From: Corylus avellana
Taxonomy: Eukaryota > Streptophyta > Magnoliopsida > Fagales > Betulaceae
NCBI RefSeq assembly: GCF_901000735.1
Contig: NC_081542.1
Coordinates: forward strand, 10,876,259 to 10,940,258
DNA length: 64,000 nt
Direction: 5' to 3'
Positions within the stretch are counted from its first letter, which is position 1; the number at the start of each line of letters is the position of its first letter. Positions 11,701-21,465 of this stretch are shown one piece after another. Position numbers and translations under genes: made by a program. Under the pieces are notes generated by a model. It was not told the DNA's origin. It did not search any database and saw only the letters and a list, made by a program, of their open reading frames with translations.

Positions 11701-12674
11701 AGAAAATTATGATAACCGATCACTAAATGAGAAACATTAGCATCCGTCTAAAGATACAAAGTTGAAGAATAAAGGGAAAAAATATAAAAAAAAAATTCCC
11801 TCAACTAAAAGCCCTTTTAAAAAAGCTCCATAAAGGTTTTTTTTTTTTTTTATAGATAGCTCCATAAAGTTTAAAAGGTGCTTAAGTGGTACATCAGGTG
11901 TCCCAAAAATGCCACCTTTTTTTTTTTTTTTTCTTAAAGTATTTTCCTATAATACCCTCTTAAAAACTAAACAAAACATTAATAAAATAAAAAATTAAAC
12001 TAAACTATTTTTCAAAAACAAAAACAAAAAAACAAAAAACAAAATTCTGTTAAGACATGGAATTTTGTTAAATGTTACGTCAACGCCAATAAAATAGCAA
12101 CACGTGTCACTTTTAATATATATATATATAATTAAAAAAATTAATTTTTTAATTTTTTCTTATTGTTAAAAAAATGTGGTCTTTTTAACATACTTTAGTA
12201 GTTTGATGTACCATTGATGAATTTTGTTAAATGTTACGTCAACGCCAATAAAATAGCGACATGTGTCGCTTTTAATAAAAAAATTAAAAAATATATTAAA
12301 TTAAAAAATTAATTTTTATTTATTTTTTTGTTAAAAAAATGTGGTCTTTTTGACATACTTTAGTCGTTTGATGTACCACTTTAGCACACTTTAAACTTCG
12401 TGAGGCTATTTAAAAAACGACGGTTAATTTAGAGGTTTTTTTTTTTCCTAGGATAAAGCTTTCCACTCCTCCAAACTACGTTATAAAAAAACATTGCAAG
12501 AATAAAGTGGAAGACAATGAAAGCAGGAAGGAATAAAAGGACGTAGAATACAATAGCATTACCACATTCTTGCGCTGTGCCTTGTTCCACAACAACATCT
12601 GAAACAAGATTGTGTGTCAAATCACCAAACTCATGATGTTTCTTACTTGGTTCAAGGCAGGCAGTCTGGTTCAT
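5797..12674 (-). CDS. DCL2: Truncated DICER-LIKE 2 copy without helicase domain
   Basis: Nine minus-strand exons join in one frame: 12674-12563, 11560-11286, 10696-10269, 9745-9642, 9030-8831, 8573-8364, 7785-7375, 6562-6284, 6141-5797. Total 2364 nt, 787 residues; every junction is GT..AG. The start chosen is the first in-frame ATG after a TGA, at a position equal to Met625 of the intact copy. Order: rest of DUF283 (about 1-60), platform and PAZ (about 150-310), RNase IIIa ([10 protein letters not shown], about 390-399; DVVEALIGA, about 494), RNase IIIb ([11 protein letters not shown], about 581; DVIESLAGA, about 677), C-terminal dsRBD (about 715-785). All RNase III acids are present. DCL2 makes 22-nt siRNAs from viral and transposon dsRNA. 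The DExH and helicase-C domains are absent because their DNA is deleted. It could be a functional helicase-less Dicer or a young pseudogene; the undisturbed frame favours function, but expression is unknown. Confidence 0.8.
6743..7267. mobile_element. hAT-like CCGG-rich nonautonomous element in a DCL2 intron
   Basis: Inserted in the intron between the RNase IIIa and IIIb exons of the truncated copy. Ends are AGGGGTGAAAA on the left and TACTCCCCTA on the right. Both subterminal regions are packed with ACCGG/CCGGT words around an AT-rich centre. The equivalent intron of the intact copy (26681-26889) lacks it. The same architecture recurs at 44562-45720, where an 8-bp TSD is visible. No clean TSD here. 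Confidence 0.65.
9857..10254. mobile_element. Mutator-type MITE next to a DCL2 splice donor
   Basis: A 398-bp foldback element begins GGGGAAACTTTAC and ends with the matching inverse AAAGTGAAGCTTCATG. Both sides carry the 9-bp direct repeat TAATAATAA (9848-9856 and 10255-10263). The intact copy has the empty site, GTTAATAATAATAACATACT, at about 29921-29940. The insertion is therefore later than the gene duplication and sits only about 5-14 bases inside the intron from the donor at 10268. Confidence 0.85.
10787..11243. mobile_element. Foldback MITE in a DCL2 intron
   Basis: Two long inverted arms. The left arm reads GGGAAATTTCACAAAGAACT and onward; the right arm inverts to AAACTTCACAATTGACAAG. 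Both then share CATTTTGAGAAGACC and GAACTTTCAATTTGAT. The matching intron of the intact copy is only about 100 bases. I could not define a TSD because the flanks are A-rich. Confidence 0.65.
11784..12446. mobile_element. Foldback MITE with internal tandem duplication in a DCL2 intron
   Basis: Outer arms carry GCTCCATAAAG on the left and the complement of GAGGCTATTT on the right. Inside, a block of about 160 bp beginning GAATTTTGTTAAATGTTACG occurs twice in direct orientation (about 12058-12214 and 12217-12383). This intron is much shorter in the intact copy. Confidence 0.6.
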
Positions 12675-12780
12675 AATTGTAGAGTTAATATTTCCTTCTA
12701 CAACAACTTTCTCTGTGAAATTTGAGTGTCACAGCCTCCAGTGCTTAAGGAACCACTTTCTGGCAAATGGAAGAGGATGA
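12675..12780 (-). other. Deletion scar joining DCL2 exon 1 and exon 2 remnants to the DUF283 exon
   Basis: Read on the minus strand, exon 1 ends GCCAGAAAGTGGTTCCT. This matches the intact copy's exon 1 end and donor, but AGGTAG is changed to AAGTGG. It continues directly into AAGCACTGGAGG, a 12-base remnant of exon 2, then about 20 unassignable bases. From AAAGTTGTTGTAGAAG it follows the exon that encodes DUF283. In the intact gene the sequence between these points is about 5.3 kb and 11 further exons covering the whole helicase. Confidence 0.8.
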
Positions 12781-12825
12781 TCAACAGATAGAAATTGGTT
12801 TCTCTGCTTCTCTCTGCACCGTCAT
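12781..12825 (-). other. Short upstream ORF left from DCL2 exon 1
   Basis: The ancestral start context ATGACGGTGCAG is retained at 12825, but a deletion relative to the intact exon 1 shifts the frame. The reading ends TGA after 14 codons (ends ISIC, stop). If the leader is unspliced here, this uORF precedes the 787-residue frame, and no other ATG lies between them. If the leader intron ends at the GTGCAG acceptor, the uORF is removed and the main ATG becomes the first. Confidence 0.55.
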
Positions 12826-13045
12826 TGATCAAGACAAAACCAAAGAACTAATCCAAAAAAAAAAAAAAAAAAGAATTCCAACAAAAATCTCAAAATGTAA
12901 ATATAAGCCAAAGTTGAGAAGTGGAAAACTCACAGGGATTCAGAGAAAGGACTGCAAATGAGAGTTCCAAACAGTACTGTAGAGGAAGAGAGAGAGCCTT
13001 AGAGAACTTCAAGAAACAAGAGAACCGGAGAGAATGAAGCAGCTG

Positions 13046-13064
13046 CAACGTTATATATATACAC
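13046..13064 (-). promoter_or_regulatory. TATA region of the truncated DCL2 copy
   Basis: Minus-strand TATATATATAAC followed by a leader with the same sequence blocks as the intact gene (GCAGCTGCA, TCTTCCTCTAC). Homology to the intact promoter continues to about 13200. Promoter and 5' leader were therefore duplicated with the gene and survived the deletion. Confidence 0.5.
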
Positions 13065-13209
13065 ATAACACACACAGACCCCACAAGGACACTAAAGAGA
13101 GCATAGCAAAAGCAACTGACGATGATGGATGATGGATGATGGTAAAGGTAACTCCTTCCTTACGAAGGAACTTGTTGCCCAAGGTACGTATGAGAATCAA
13201 AAGACCCAG

Positions 13210-13945
13210 GGTCCTCTATTTTGAAGTAAAAATCTTTGTTTGGCAAAGCATATTTGCATTTGTTATTGCAGCGGAAAATGATTGAAAATTTTAAATTTTT
13301 TGTATTGAAAACGAGAAAAAAAAAAAAAAAAAGTTTTGTAGTGGGTTTTTTATTTGAATAGTAATAAAAAGTTAATAATGTGATATAAAAAGTAAAAAAA
13401 AAATGAGAATATTTTAATGTTGAGTTTTTTGAGGAAAAAAAAAAATGCATGAACAATGTTGAGGGAAAAAAGAGATTGCGATGAAATTTGAGGGATAAAA
13501 TTGTAATTTTACTTTTGGTAGACAATTTTACCCCTCAAAAGTAACCAATTGATTCCTCTCCATTTCAAATCTGTTTGATTCCCAAACGGGCCAAATTCAT
13601 TAACATCTAAATTAGTTAGATTAGTTAGGTATGGGACAATCACAACGATTCCAACTTGCATACCAAGTAATACAAACATATAAACTTATTTAAATCAAAA
13701 GATAAATAGAACACAATGACTCGATCAGCAAGTAATCCTCCACAATTGGTTGCATGGAAAACAACAAAGTAAATCTCTCTCGTTTAAAGTTGTCGTGTAG
13801 TTCCTTCTAAACATACAGAAAGTGATATTCTGCATTGATGATGCAAAAAGGGGCTCTTATAAATGAAATAGGACCCACTCTTTATTTCAATTTTCAAGTA
13901 AGGTAGATAGAAATGGTTTAAACTAAATTTTATGAATATAATATT
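13210..13945. other. No gene recognised
   Basis: AT-rich DNA beyond the right end of the DCL2 duplication block. No coding signal on either strand. Confidence 0.5.
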
Positions 13946-14455
13946 TTATAGAGGAAAATTCACTTTATCTCTTAAATTTCAGGAGTTTTTTAATTCGAAT
14001 TTTAATGTTTAAAAATTAGTAATGTACTCTCTTAATATTTCAAAAAATTTCAACTCAAACCCTCCGTTACTAATTTCCGTCTAATTGGACGAAAATCATC
14101 TCATGTGCGTCTCACGTGAGATTTTGATGCCCTCTATTCCAATTTTGCCCTCATTAAAACTTATGAAATAACGTAATTACCCTTATTAAAACCTATGAAA
14201 TTTAGGATAATTACGTAATTTCATAGGCTTTAATAAAGGTAAAATTAGAATAGAGGGCATCAAAATCCTACATGAGACGCACGTGGAATGATTTACGTCC
14301 AATTAGACGAAAATTAGTAACGGAGGGACTGAATTAAAATTTTTTGAAACATTAAGGGGTACATTGTCAATTTTTAAACATTGAGGTTCAAATTAAAATT
14401 AAAAAAAAAAAAAAAAAAAAAAGAGCCCTGAAACTTCAGGGGGTAAAATAAAGTT
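13946..14455. mobile_element. Long foldback MITE
   Basis: Arms of roughly 230 bp pair: left CCCTCCGTTACTAATTTCCG and CTCTATTCCAATTTTGCC, right the complements CGGAAATTAGTAAC-like and AAAATTAGAATAGAGG. Termini are GAGGAAAATTCACTTTA and the inverse of TAAAGTTAACCCT. Similar ends on neighbouring elements suggest the Mutator group, but no TSD was found here. Confidence 0.65.
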
Positions 14456-14926
14456 AACCCTAGTTTATATGATATCATATAATAAATATGGTGTCATATT
14501 AAATAAAATAAAACAAAAATCCAGATAGTAAAATAGTTCCTAGGATCCTGCTGCACTTTAATAATGAAAGTGGACATTGTGATTTAATATTTGCAGTGAA
14601 AAAAAAAAAAAAAAAAAAAAAAAACCGATAAATAGAAATTTGGAGTAAAATTAAAAATAAATTAAGGAGCATATAATTTGGATTTGAATAATACCTTCCA
14701 TTATAATAAAGTTAATCAAGTGATAGCTCTCTATCTATTTATCTAAGTTATATATGGTTCTTAGTTTTTTTTTTTTGAAATAATAATTGAGATTCTTATT
14801 CAAAAAATCACCGTGGAAAAATACACTTATGATATATGGTTCTTAGTTATGTCTTCTTCCATTCCAAGTTTATCTGATTTTCTTTCTCTCTTTTTTTAAT
14901 CATTTAACCCTAAACATTAACATTAA

Positions 14927-15294
14927 GGGCAAAATACACTTTACCCCCGAACTATCTTCCTATTTACACTTTGAACTCCAATGTTTAAAAAATGACACTT
15001 TAACCCCCTCCAAAGTATCTGATTATGACACTTGACATGAAATACACTTTACTCCCCTGAAATATTTTAGGTTGACACTTTACCCCCCCTCCCAAAGTAA
15101 CTAAGTTTTGGGGGGTAAAGTATCAACTCAGTGGGGTAAAGTGTCAATTCAAATTATTTAGGGGGTAAAGTGTACTTCATTGGGGTCAAGTGTCAATGTC
15201 AAATACTTTGGGGAAGTAAAGTGTTACTTTTTAAATATTGAGATTTAAAGTGCAAATGAGTGGATAGTTCAGAGGAGTAAAATATATTTTTCTC
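14927..15294. mobile_element. Mutator-type foldback MITE with 9-bp TSD
   Basis: A 368-bp element with ends GGGCAAAATACACTTTACCCC and the inverse of GGAGTAAAATATATTTTTCTC. The interior is a chain of CACTTTACCCC-like words that pair with GGGGTAAAGTG words on the other arm. It is flanked by TAACATTAA at 14918-14926 and 15295-15303. Confidence 0.85.
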
Positions 15295-15362
15295 TAACAT
15301 TAAAGTTGGAAGGACTCAAGAGATTTGAAAGGGAAAATCTGCCATTGATTTAAAAGCAGAAA

Positions 15363-15714
15363 ATTGGGAAAATTACACTTTATCCCCCTCCCCTCCAAAA
15401 AAAAGTTTGGAGCGATTTTCAATTTGACCTCCAATGTTTCAATGTTTGTAATGCACCCCTCAAACTTGCAATCTTTTTTCAATTCGACCAATATTATCTC
15501 AAAATTCTCATATTGCCCCTAATTTTTTTAATTTTTTTATAAAAAATTTGGGGTGCAAAAATGGCTAGCGAATTTTATTTTTTTTTTGGGATAACATTGG
15601 TCGAATTGAAAAAAAAATTGCAAATTTTGGGAGGGCGCATTGCAAAAATTGAAACATTTGAGGTCGAATTGAAAATTGCTCCAAACTTTGGTGGGATAAA
15701 GTGTACTTTTCCCC
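15363..15714. mobile_element. Foldback MITE, related family
   Basis: Ends GGGAAAATTACACTTTATCC and the inverse of GGGATAAAGTGTACTTTTCCC. Arms share CAATTCGACC and ACATTTGAGGTCGAATTG-like words. The possible 9-bp flanks agree at only about 6 of 9 positions, consistent with an old insertion. Confidence 0.65.
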
Positions 15715-16452
15715 AGGAAAAAAAAAAAGGAAAAAAAAAAAAAAGAACAAACAGAAAGAATTAGTCCTCATATTTGGGTGTGGGACAATATAAACAACTA
15801 ATATCTCTAAACTAGCACTTGTCAATATTAGATGTTAATACAGTTTATGGTACGGTGAATACAGGGATAATACTACAATCTTCTCATGTGCTCATTCCTT
15901 TATCTACAAGACAATAAGGGTTAAGAGAATTCACTAGGGGCATTTTGGTGGATCCTCCTCCGATGCTTAAGTTCGCTCATTATTTGTTGATTCAATTCAA
16001 AAGTTAGAAAAATATTGTGTACCTTCTTGCTCTGCGTGCGAGACTATTTATAGGCCGGGTCATTTTGGGCTAAAGATAGTAATGAGGCTGAAAATCTGGG
16101 ATTCAGGAGTAAATAACGGCAATCGGATTAATGACCCGATCTTGTGACCGTTACGGGCGAATCGTATCTGCCTCGGTGGTTTAATGTGTATCCCACGGAT
16201 GGCGCCCTACAAATTCTGCATATAATGAGCATAATATCTTTCCATATTCGCTCCCGAAGGTTTCATTTGATTATGGTGATTTGCTCGATTGTCAACCTGT
16301 CCCGAGCTACCTTTTTGGCGCTCCTAGATCCAAGAAGCAAGTGTACCCGACCACGTTACCCCGAGATAGTGCTAGTCTTTGAGAAAATCGGCGCTCCTAT
16401 AGGTTTTGGGCTTTGATGATGCCTATACTCCTGGGCCGTTATAAACCTGGCT

Positions 16453-16660
16453 TGTAACGACCCAGGAAAAGACGCTAGCCATATCTGCGCTATCACCCCA
16501 AAAGGACTAGTCAATTTGGAGCTTTCCTAGAATTCATTATAAAGTCCAGTTTCACCTAATAACTAGGCAATGTAGGACTTAGTACCATGACTATCGCTAT
16601 AAACCACCTACTCTATGTGAGCTTCTTCTCATCTTCCCAATATGAGACTGGGGTGTTACA
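16453..16660 (-). repeat. Dispersed repeat with TGTAAC...GTTACA ends (copy 1)
   Basis: On the minus strand it runs TGTAACACCCCAGTCTCATA through ACTAGTCCTTTTGGGGTGATAG to GGGTCGTTACA. Two diverged copies lie in tandem at 54506-54945. TG..CA ends with a short inverted repeat suggest a small solo LTR or TRIM-type element. The TSD is not evident. Confidence 0.6.
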
Positions 16661-17572
16661 AACTCCCCCTCTTAAACTCCTGACGTCCTCATCAGGTCCA
16701 CGTCATGTAGTGCTCCAGTACCACATGGCCTGGCGTTACAAGTGGTGACGTCCCACATTGCCTGAGCATGAAAAAGATCATCGTTTATATGGAATATACT
16801 CTCTCTAAATGGTATGAGGCTTTTTGGGGGTAAACCCAATAATAAAACCGTACAGGCTTGGCCCAAAGCGGACAATATCATACCACTTGGAACAGGTATG
16901 TTACATGGCCCATTGGCTGAAGCCGTATTCTATATATGTAACAGTTACCTCCCAAATTCCTTTCTTTAAAGTCTTTCGAAGAAAGATAATTTCTTTGTTC
17001 TCTTATCTTCGTGTTCCAAATGCCTTGTGCATTTCTCGGGCCTGAGGGTTCCCGTGGGACCTCTACACGATATTCCTGTTGACCTTTTCTTAATATAGCC
17101 ATTGCATTCTGATACAACAACTGTTTTCTGATTCGACAACTATACACCCGAGATTTCTGGCGTATCACCTCACCTGAGATTCCCGGCAATCTTTTCAAAT
17201 CTTTTGACATTCTTTTAATGTTTTTGTTTGCTACTCTTAAATCTGTTGTTTTCACTTCCACGTGTTCTCTTCTGAAAGGTTTGTGTAACTCCTTTTTTGT
17301 GACCACCGAGCGCGTGAGCCTCCGAGACAGGTGTCGGGAATTGGGTGGTTCTTCTACAATGCCTTTTGAGGGAAACTCCAATGGTTACCGTAGTCTAATT
17401 CATGCGCTCAACATTTCTTCGCATTAAATGCTGTGTTGATTCACCCAGGGCTTCTCCCTATAAATAACCTCTCTTCTTCCTTCCTTCTACCATTTATTTC
17501 ATTCTTCAAGCTTCCTTTTTTCTGTTTTTGGGGATTTTTGCAAGTTTTCTATCCTCCTTTTGTCCTAAGGCC

Positions 17573-20140
17573 ATGTCTTCTTCCAACCAACCAGCCTTTT
17601 TAGATGAGGAAGTCTCTGACGAACATTCCCCAAAGATTCCTCTGATTCACAGGGGAGGAAGTTCCTCAAAAACTCGTCCTACTATTGAGGCACAACGCTT
17701 CGACGTTGGGCCCTCCCTTCGTTTGGACCTTCCCCACCAGCAACGATCTTGCTTTATTCCGACCGACGAGAAGGTGCTCTGACACAACTATGACATTCCT
17801 TCTTTGATATAGCTCCACTTTCTTAACGAATCTACCGGGATGATTGATGGTCCTGGAGACATCTATGTCTATTAAAGGATGTTCCGGGCTAGACTCTGCC
17901 TCCCATTTCCTTCTATCGTTCGGGAGCTGTTATCCCATCTTGGCGTTGCGTGATGTCAATTGATGCCCAATGGGCGGAGGTATTTTTTTGCTACTTAATC
18001 TGTTGTGGCCTACTATCTTCCTCAGACAGAAGATGTCTGTCTTGGAATTTCTTAACATTTATGGTCCCCACTTCTACCACAACATCGAGTTGGCGACCTT
18101 CATGGTTTGAGGGAATAATCAATTCATCAAATTGGGCTCCACCTATTCCAACAACAAACACTGGCCGGAGCAGTTCTTTTACGTTTGGGGCGCCTAGGAG
18201 GCGTCTTCTACCGAGGCTTCTTCATCGGGGTATAAAATTCCTCAGGAATTAAGACTTCCTCAACCGGATTGTTAGTATCTTCTCTTTTTTTTTTTGGTTG
18301 TTGTTGTTGTTGCTTGGCTTGAGTGTTTTCCTCACGTCTATCTTTGGGGGAGGAATGTCCCAAGCTTACTTCGGAGCAGCGAAGTCGAGTCGACGAGATC
18401 CTCGTTTTTTCCCTGCTCCCAGCGAATGTGACCTGGATGGCTTTCAGCACCATCGTTACTGATTTTACCCTTTGGGAGCATTTGGGTTACCACATTCTAA
18501 AAAATAAGGTTTTTTAGGACAGAAGAGGGAAACCTCGGAAGCCGGTACCAGTTTCTGACAAGGTTGTCAACAAGTCACCTGCCCGGGTCCATGGTGACAG
18601 GGTTAAGAAAGCACAGGCACACAAGTTTACTAGTCATTCGGAAGGCTTTGCTGATGTTAGGGCATCTGCCCCTAAGGCTGCTACTTTGAAGTTGACGCCC
18701 GAAAGGGGTTAGTCGACGCTCGGGGACAAGTCTATCGGTGCTGCTTCTAAGCCTTCTGCTGAGCCCCGGGCTTGGGGTGAGGCTTTGGGCAGTCGCTACT
18801 GTTGAAACCACTGGTGGTGGCTCGGGAGAGATTGGGGTAACTACTCCTATTTCGAAAAGTAAACGGAAGGCTGAAAAAGGCAAGGCCCCATTGGAAGAGC
18901 CTTTGAAGAAGGCAAAGACTGATCGGTGACAACAACTTCTAGGCCTTATTAGGTCCACCGGTACCTACTTCACTACAGCGACTTACGAGGAGCCGCACAC
19001 TTCTATTGTTTTAGCTGATCCTCCTCAAGAACGGGAGGTGAACATTTTGGAGGTTACTCCTTTACATATACTGCCCCCGGGCTTCGAAGGAACCAAGCTC
19101 TTGGGTACCTAGTGATCGTGCCATGGTCGCTACTGCAGATGGCACCAAGCCTTCCTCCCCAGAAGCTGATCTTCCATCTTCTTCCGCTAGGCCTGAAAGC
19201 TAGGAGTCTGTGTATAGGGGACAACTGATCAAGGGTCATTGCAAGGGGAGGTCACCTTTGCTCAAGTCATTGACAAAAGGTTTAAAAATGAACCCTTTGA
19301 CTGCCATTAGAAAACTGCTACCTGCTGATTATACTCGGTGGGAGAGCTACTCCTGAGATGTCCGAGAATACGCTTATCCACCACCACTTTGCGGTACATT
19401 TCCTTACCTTCTCTTTCTTTTCTTTTTTTTTCTTTCAGCATTTCGACTAACTTGTTCTACCTATACTCTTTTTCAGTCATCAGTTCAGCTAGTTGGCCTA
19501 TACGATGAATTTATAAAGGGGCTGTAGGAGTACCCCTCAGAGACGATTGAGCTTCAAGAATTTGTTCGGAAGTTGAGCAACCGATAGGAGGTCTCAGGTT
19601 TCGACAGGGTTAACCGGCAAGAAGCCTCAGGTTTTGAAGTGGAGAATCTCAGGCTACTATCGGCCGCCAAGGATCAGGAACTTCTTGAAAGCAAACAGAG
19701 GCACGCCGACCTGGAGGTTGCCAATGCTTAATTGGAAGAGCTTCTGAATGTCGGGGATCAGAAGAACAGGGAGCTCATTGCACATGCAAAAGAAGTGGAT
19801 ACAACAGCTCTTCATGCTACCAAGGAACACTTCAAGGTTTTGGAAGATCTTCAACAGGCCTGTGACTCGGCGGAGGATTATCGGAAGCCTTCTGAGGCTC
19901 AACTGGCTCAATCCAAAGAGAGCCGTGAAAAGGCTCAAGAATCTTTGAAGGCCACTACTGCCAAGTTAGAGAGGTTCGAGGAGCAGTGTGGCAGACTTCG
20001 CCAAAGGTATCGCTATTGGAAACCCAAAGCTTTGCGATACTTGAAGCAATTGTCTTTTGTCCCTTGGCTCCAAGACTTGGTCTGGGCCCGAGGCTTCCAC
20101 TAAGGCTTTGAGAACTGTCGGCATCTGGTGGTCCACTGGG
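17573..20140 (+). pseudogene. Gag-like protein of a gypsy-type element, degenerate
   Basis: It opens at ATG 17573 (MSSSNQPAFLDEEVSDEH). Fragments typical of the plant 'putative gypsy type transposon' gag-like family follow: YDIPSLI, GDIYVY, PFPSIVRELLSHLGVA. A highly charged coiled-coil stretch at about 19620-20030 follows (runs of KESREKAQESLKATTAKLE type), and near 20090 WARGFH with GFENCRHLVV. Stops at about 17780, 17810, 17874 and 17950 and frame changes make it non-coding today. Family assignment rests on recognised motifs only. Confidence 0.55.
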
Positions 20141-20394
20141 ACCGGTACAGTATTGGCTGCTGCTGCAAAATAAACCAATTTAAAAAGTGATAACATACTT
20201 GATAAGACATAAGTTCTAATACCATAAGTGTTTCTTTGTACGTCCACAAATCTAATCAATTATTCTTTATGCGTTGTTAATAGACATTCGTGTATATGTT
20301 ATCAAAACCATCTATATTTACTTTATTATTAAATTTTTATTTTATTAAATATAATTGACGAGATCTATTATCATTTTTTGCGTGTCCTAAAAAA

Positions 20395-20722
20395 GAGGAA
20401 ACTATATTTTGCCCCCATAAACTACAACGCATTTTCACTTTACCCTCATAAACTACCAACTGTGATACCCGACCCCCCATGAACTACTATTTTGTGCCCA
20501 AAACACATATTCTGTCAGTCAAAAGCGTTAACTCAAACGGTCAAAATGATAATGCGTTGTAGTTCATAGGAGCAAAATGACTGATAAACCATCTGAATTA
20601 ACAGCTTTGATTAACGAAATGAGCCTTTAATTGACATAAATTGAAATTTTGGGCACAAAATGATAGTTCATGGGGATTGAGTGTCACAATTGGTAGTTCA
20701 TGGGGCAAAAGGTAATTTCCCC
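20395..20722. mobile_element. Mutator-type foldback MITE with 9-bp TSD
   Basis: A 328-bp element with ends GAGGAAACTATATTTTGCCCC and the inverse of GGGGCAAAAGGTAATTTCCC, and internal inverted TAGTTCATGGGG/CCCCATGAACTA words. It is flanked by CCTAAAAAA at 20386-20394 and 20723-20731. Confidence 0.85.
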
Positions 20723-20731
20723 CCTAAAAAA

Positions 20732-21465
20732 TGTACACTTAGATGCTATAAAAAATCTACAGAATATGTACTATAATTTTTCAATGGTCTAGATTTAACT
20801 TCATTTCTCTCTTTCTTCTTATAAAAAAACTTAAAATTAGATCTCCAACAATGAATCAAAGTAGGCAATGAATCAGATTGAAAGTAAGTCACTGTACACT
20901 GTTTTTTGCATGTATTGGGGAACATAAAGATCAATAGCCTCCATTTATTGAGTTGTGGGTGTAGTAGAATTACTAAAAGTCTAGCTAATATATTGATTTT
21001 AAAAACCTTACTGGAATTATGTTAAGGACCTTAAAAAAATATTTTTAGTACTTTAAAAACTGTACTGACCAAATATAGATCCGTTTGGTTAAAAAAAAAA
21101 AAAAAAATTGAAAAATCACTTTTTGACTTCTATTTTTTGAGAGAATCTTAAAAATGAGGTTTTTTTTTAAAAAAGTTCTTACAGACTACTTTTTTTTTTT
21201 TATAGACAAGCTCTATTTCCCAATGCAATCACAATTAACTCTTAATCAAGATTGACGAGTGCATGCATGTTAGATCTTATGCAGAAAACTACACGCCTTT
21301 GGTACAAGGGATCTCTTCTTTTTGACCTTATATATACTGTCCTTCACCCTGCATGTTAAAGCAAGAACTTACGGCTTCCAATCACCATCCTCCCTGTTGG
21401 TAGAACTCCAACAAGAAGAAATTTCACATCAGTTCTGGATCCAGACTTCTTTCACTAGAAAGCTT
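20732..21465. other. 3' flank of the NOPCHAP1-like gene, no other gene seen
   Basis: AT-rich, with A/T homopolymers near 21090-21200. The last 150 bases probably include the 3' UTR of the minus-strand gene. Confidence 0.5.

Larger units (their letters stand above)
15840..20175 (+). mobile_element. Decayed LTR retrotransposon relic without visible pol
   Basis: The left part (about 15840-16150) looks like an LTR promoter with GACTATTTATAGGCC. A second TATA-type motif, CCCTATAAATAACC, at about 17455 precedes a CT-rich leader and the gag-like gene at 17573. I see no protease, reverse transcriptase, RNase H or integrase before 20175, so the element is deleted or nonautonomous. A dispersed 208-bp repeat is nested at 16453-16660. 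Both outer limits are approximate. Confidence 0.55.

Noticed and set aside
12555..12565. Possible pseudogene-causing splice defects in the truncated DCL2
   Set aside because: All eight introns were checked base by base and have GT..AG ends with matching phases, so no splice lesion was found.
16878..17381. 167-codon minus-strand open frame
   Set aside because: Antisense to the leader of the retroelement relic; charged but without motifs or splice context.
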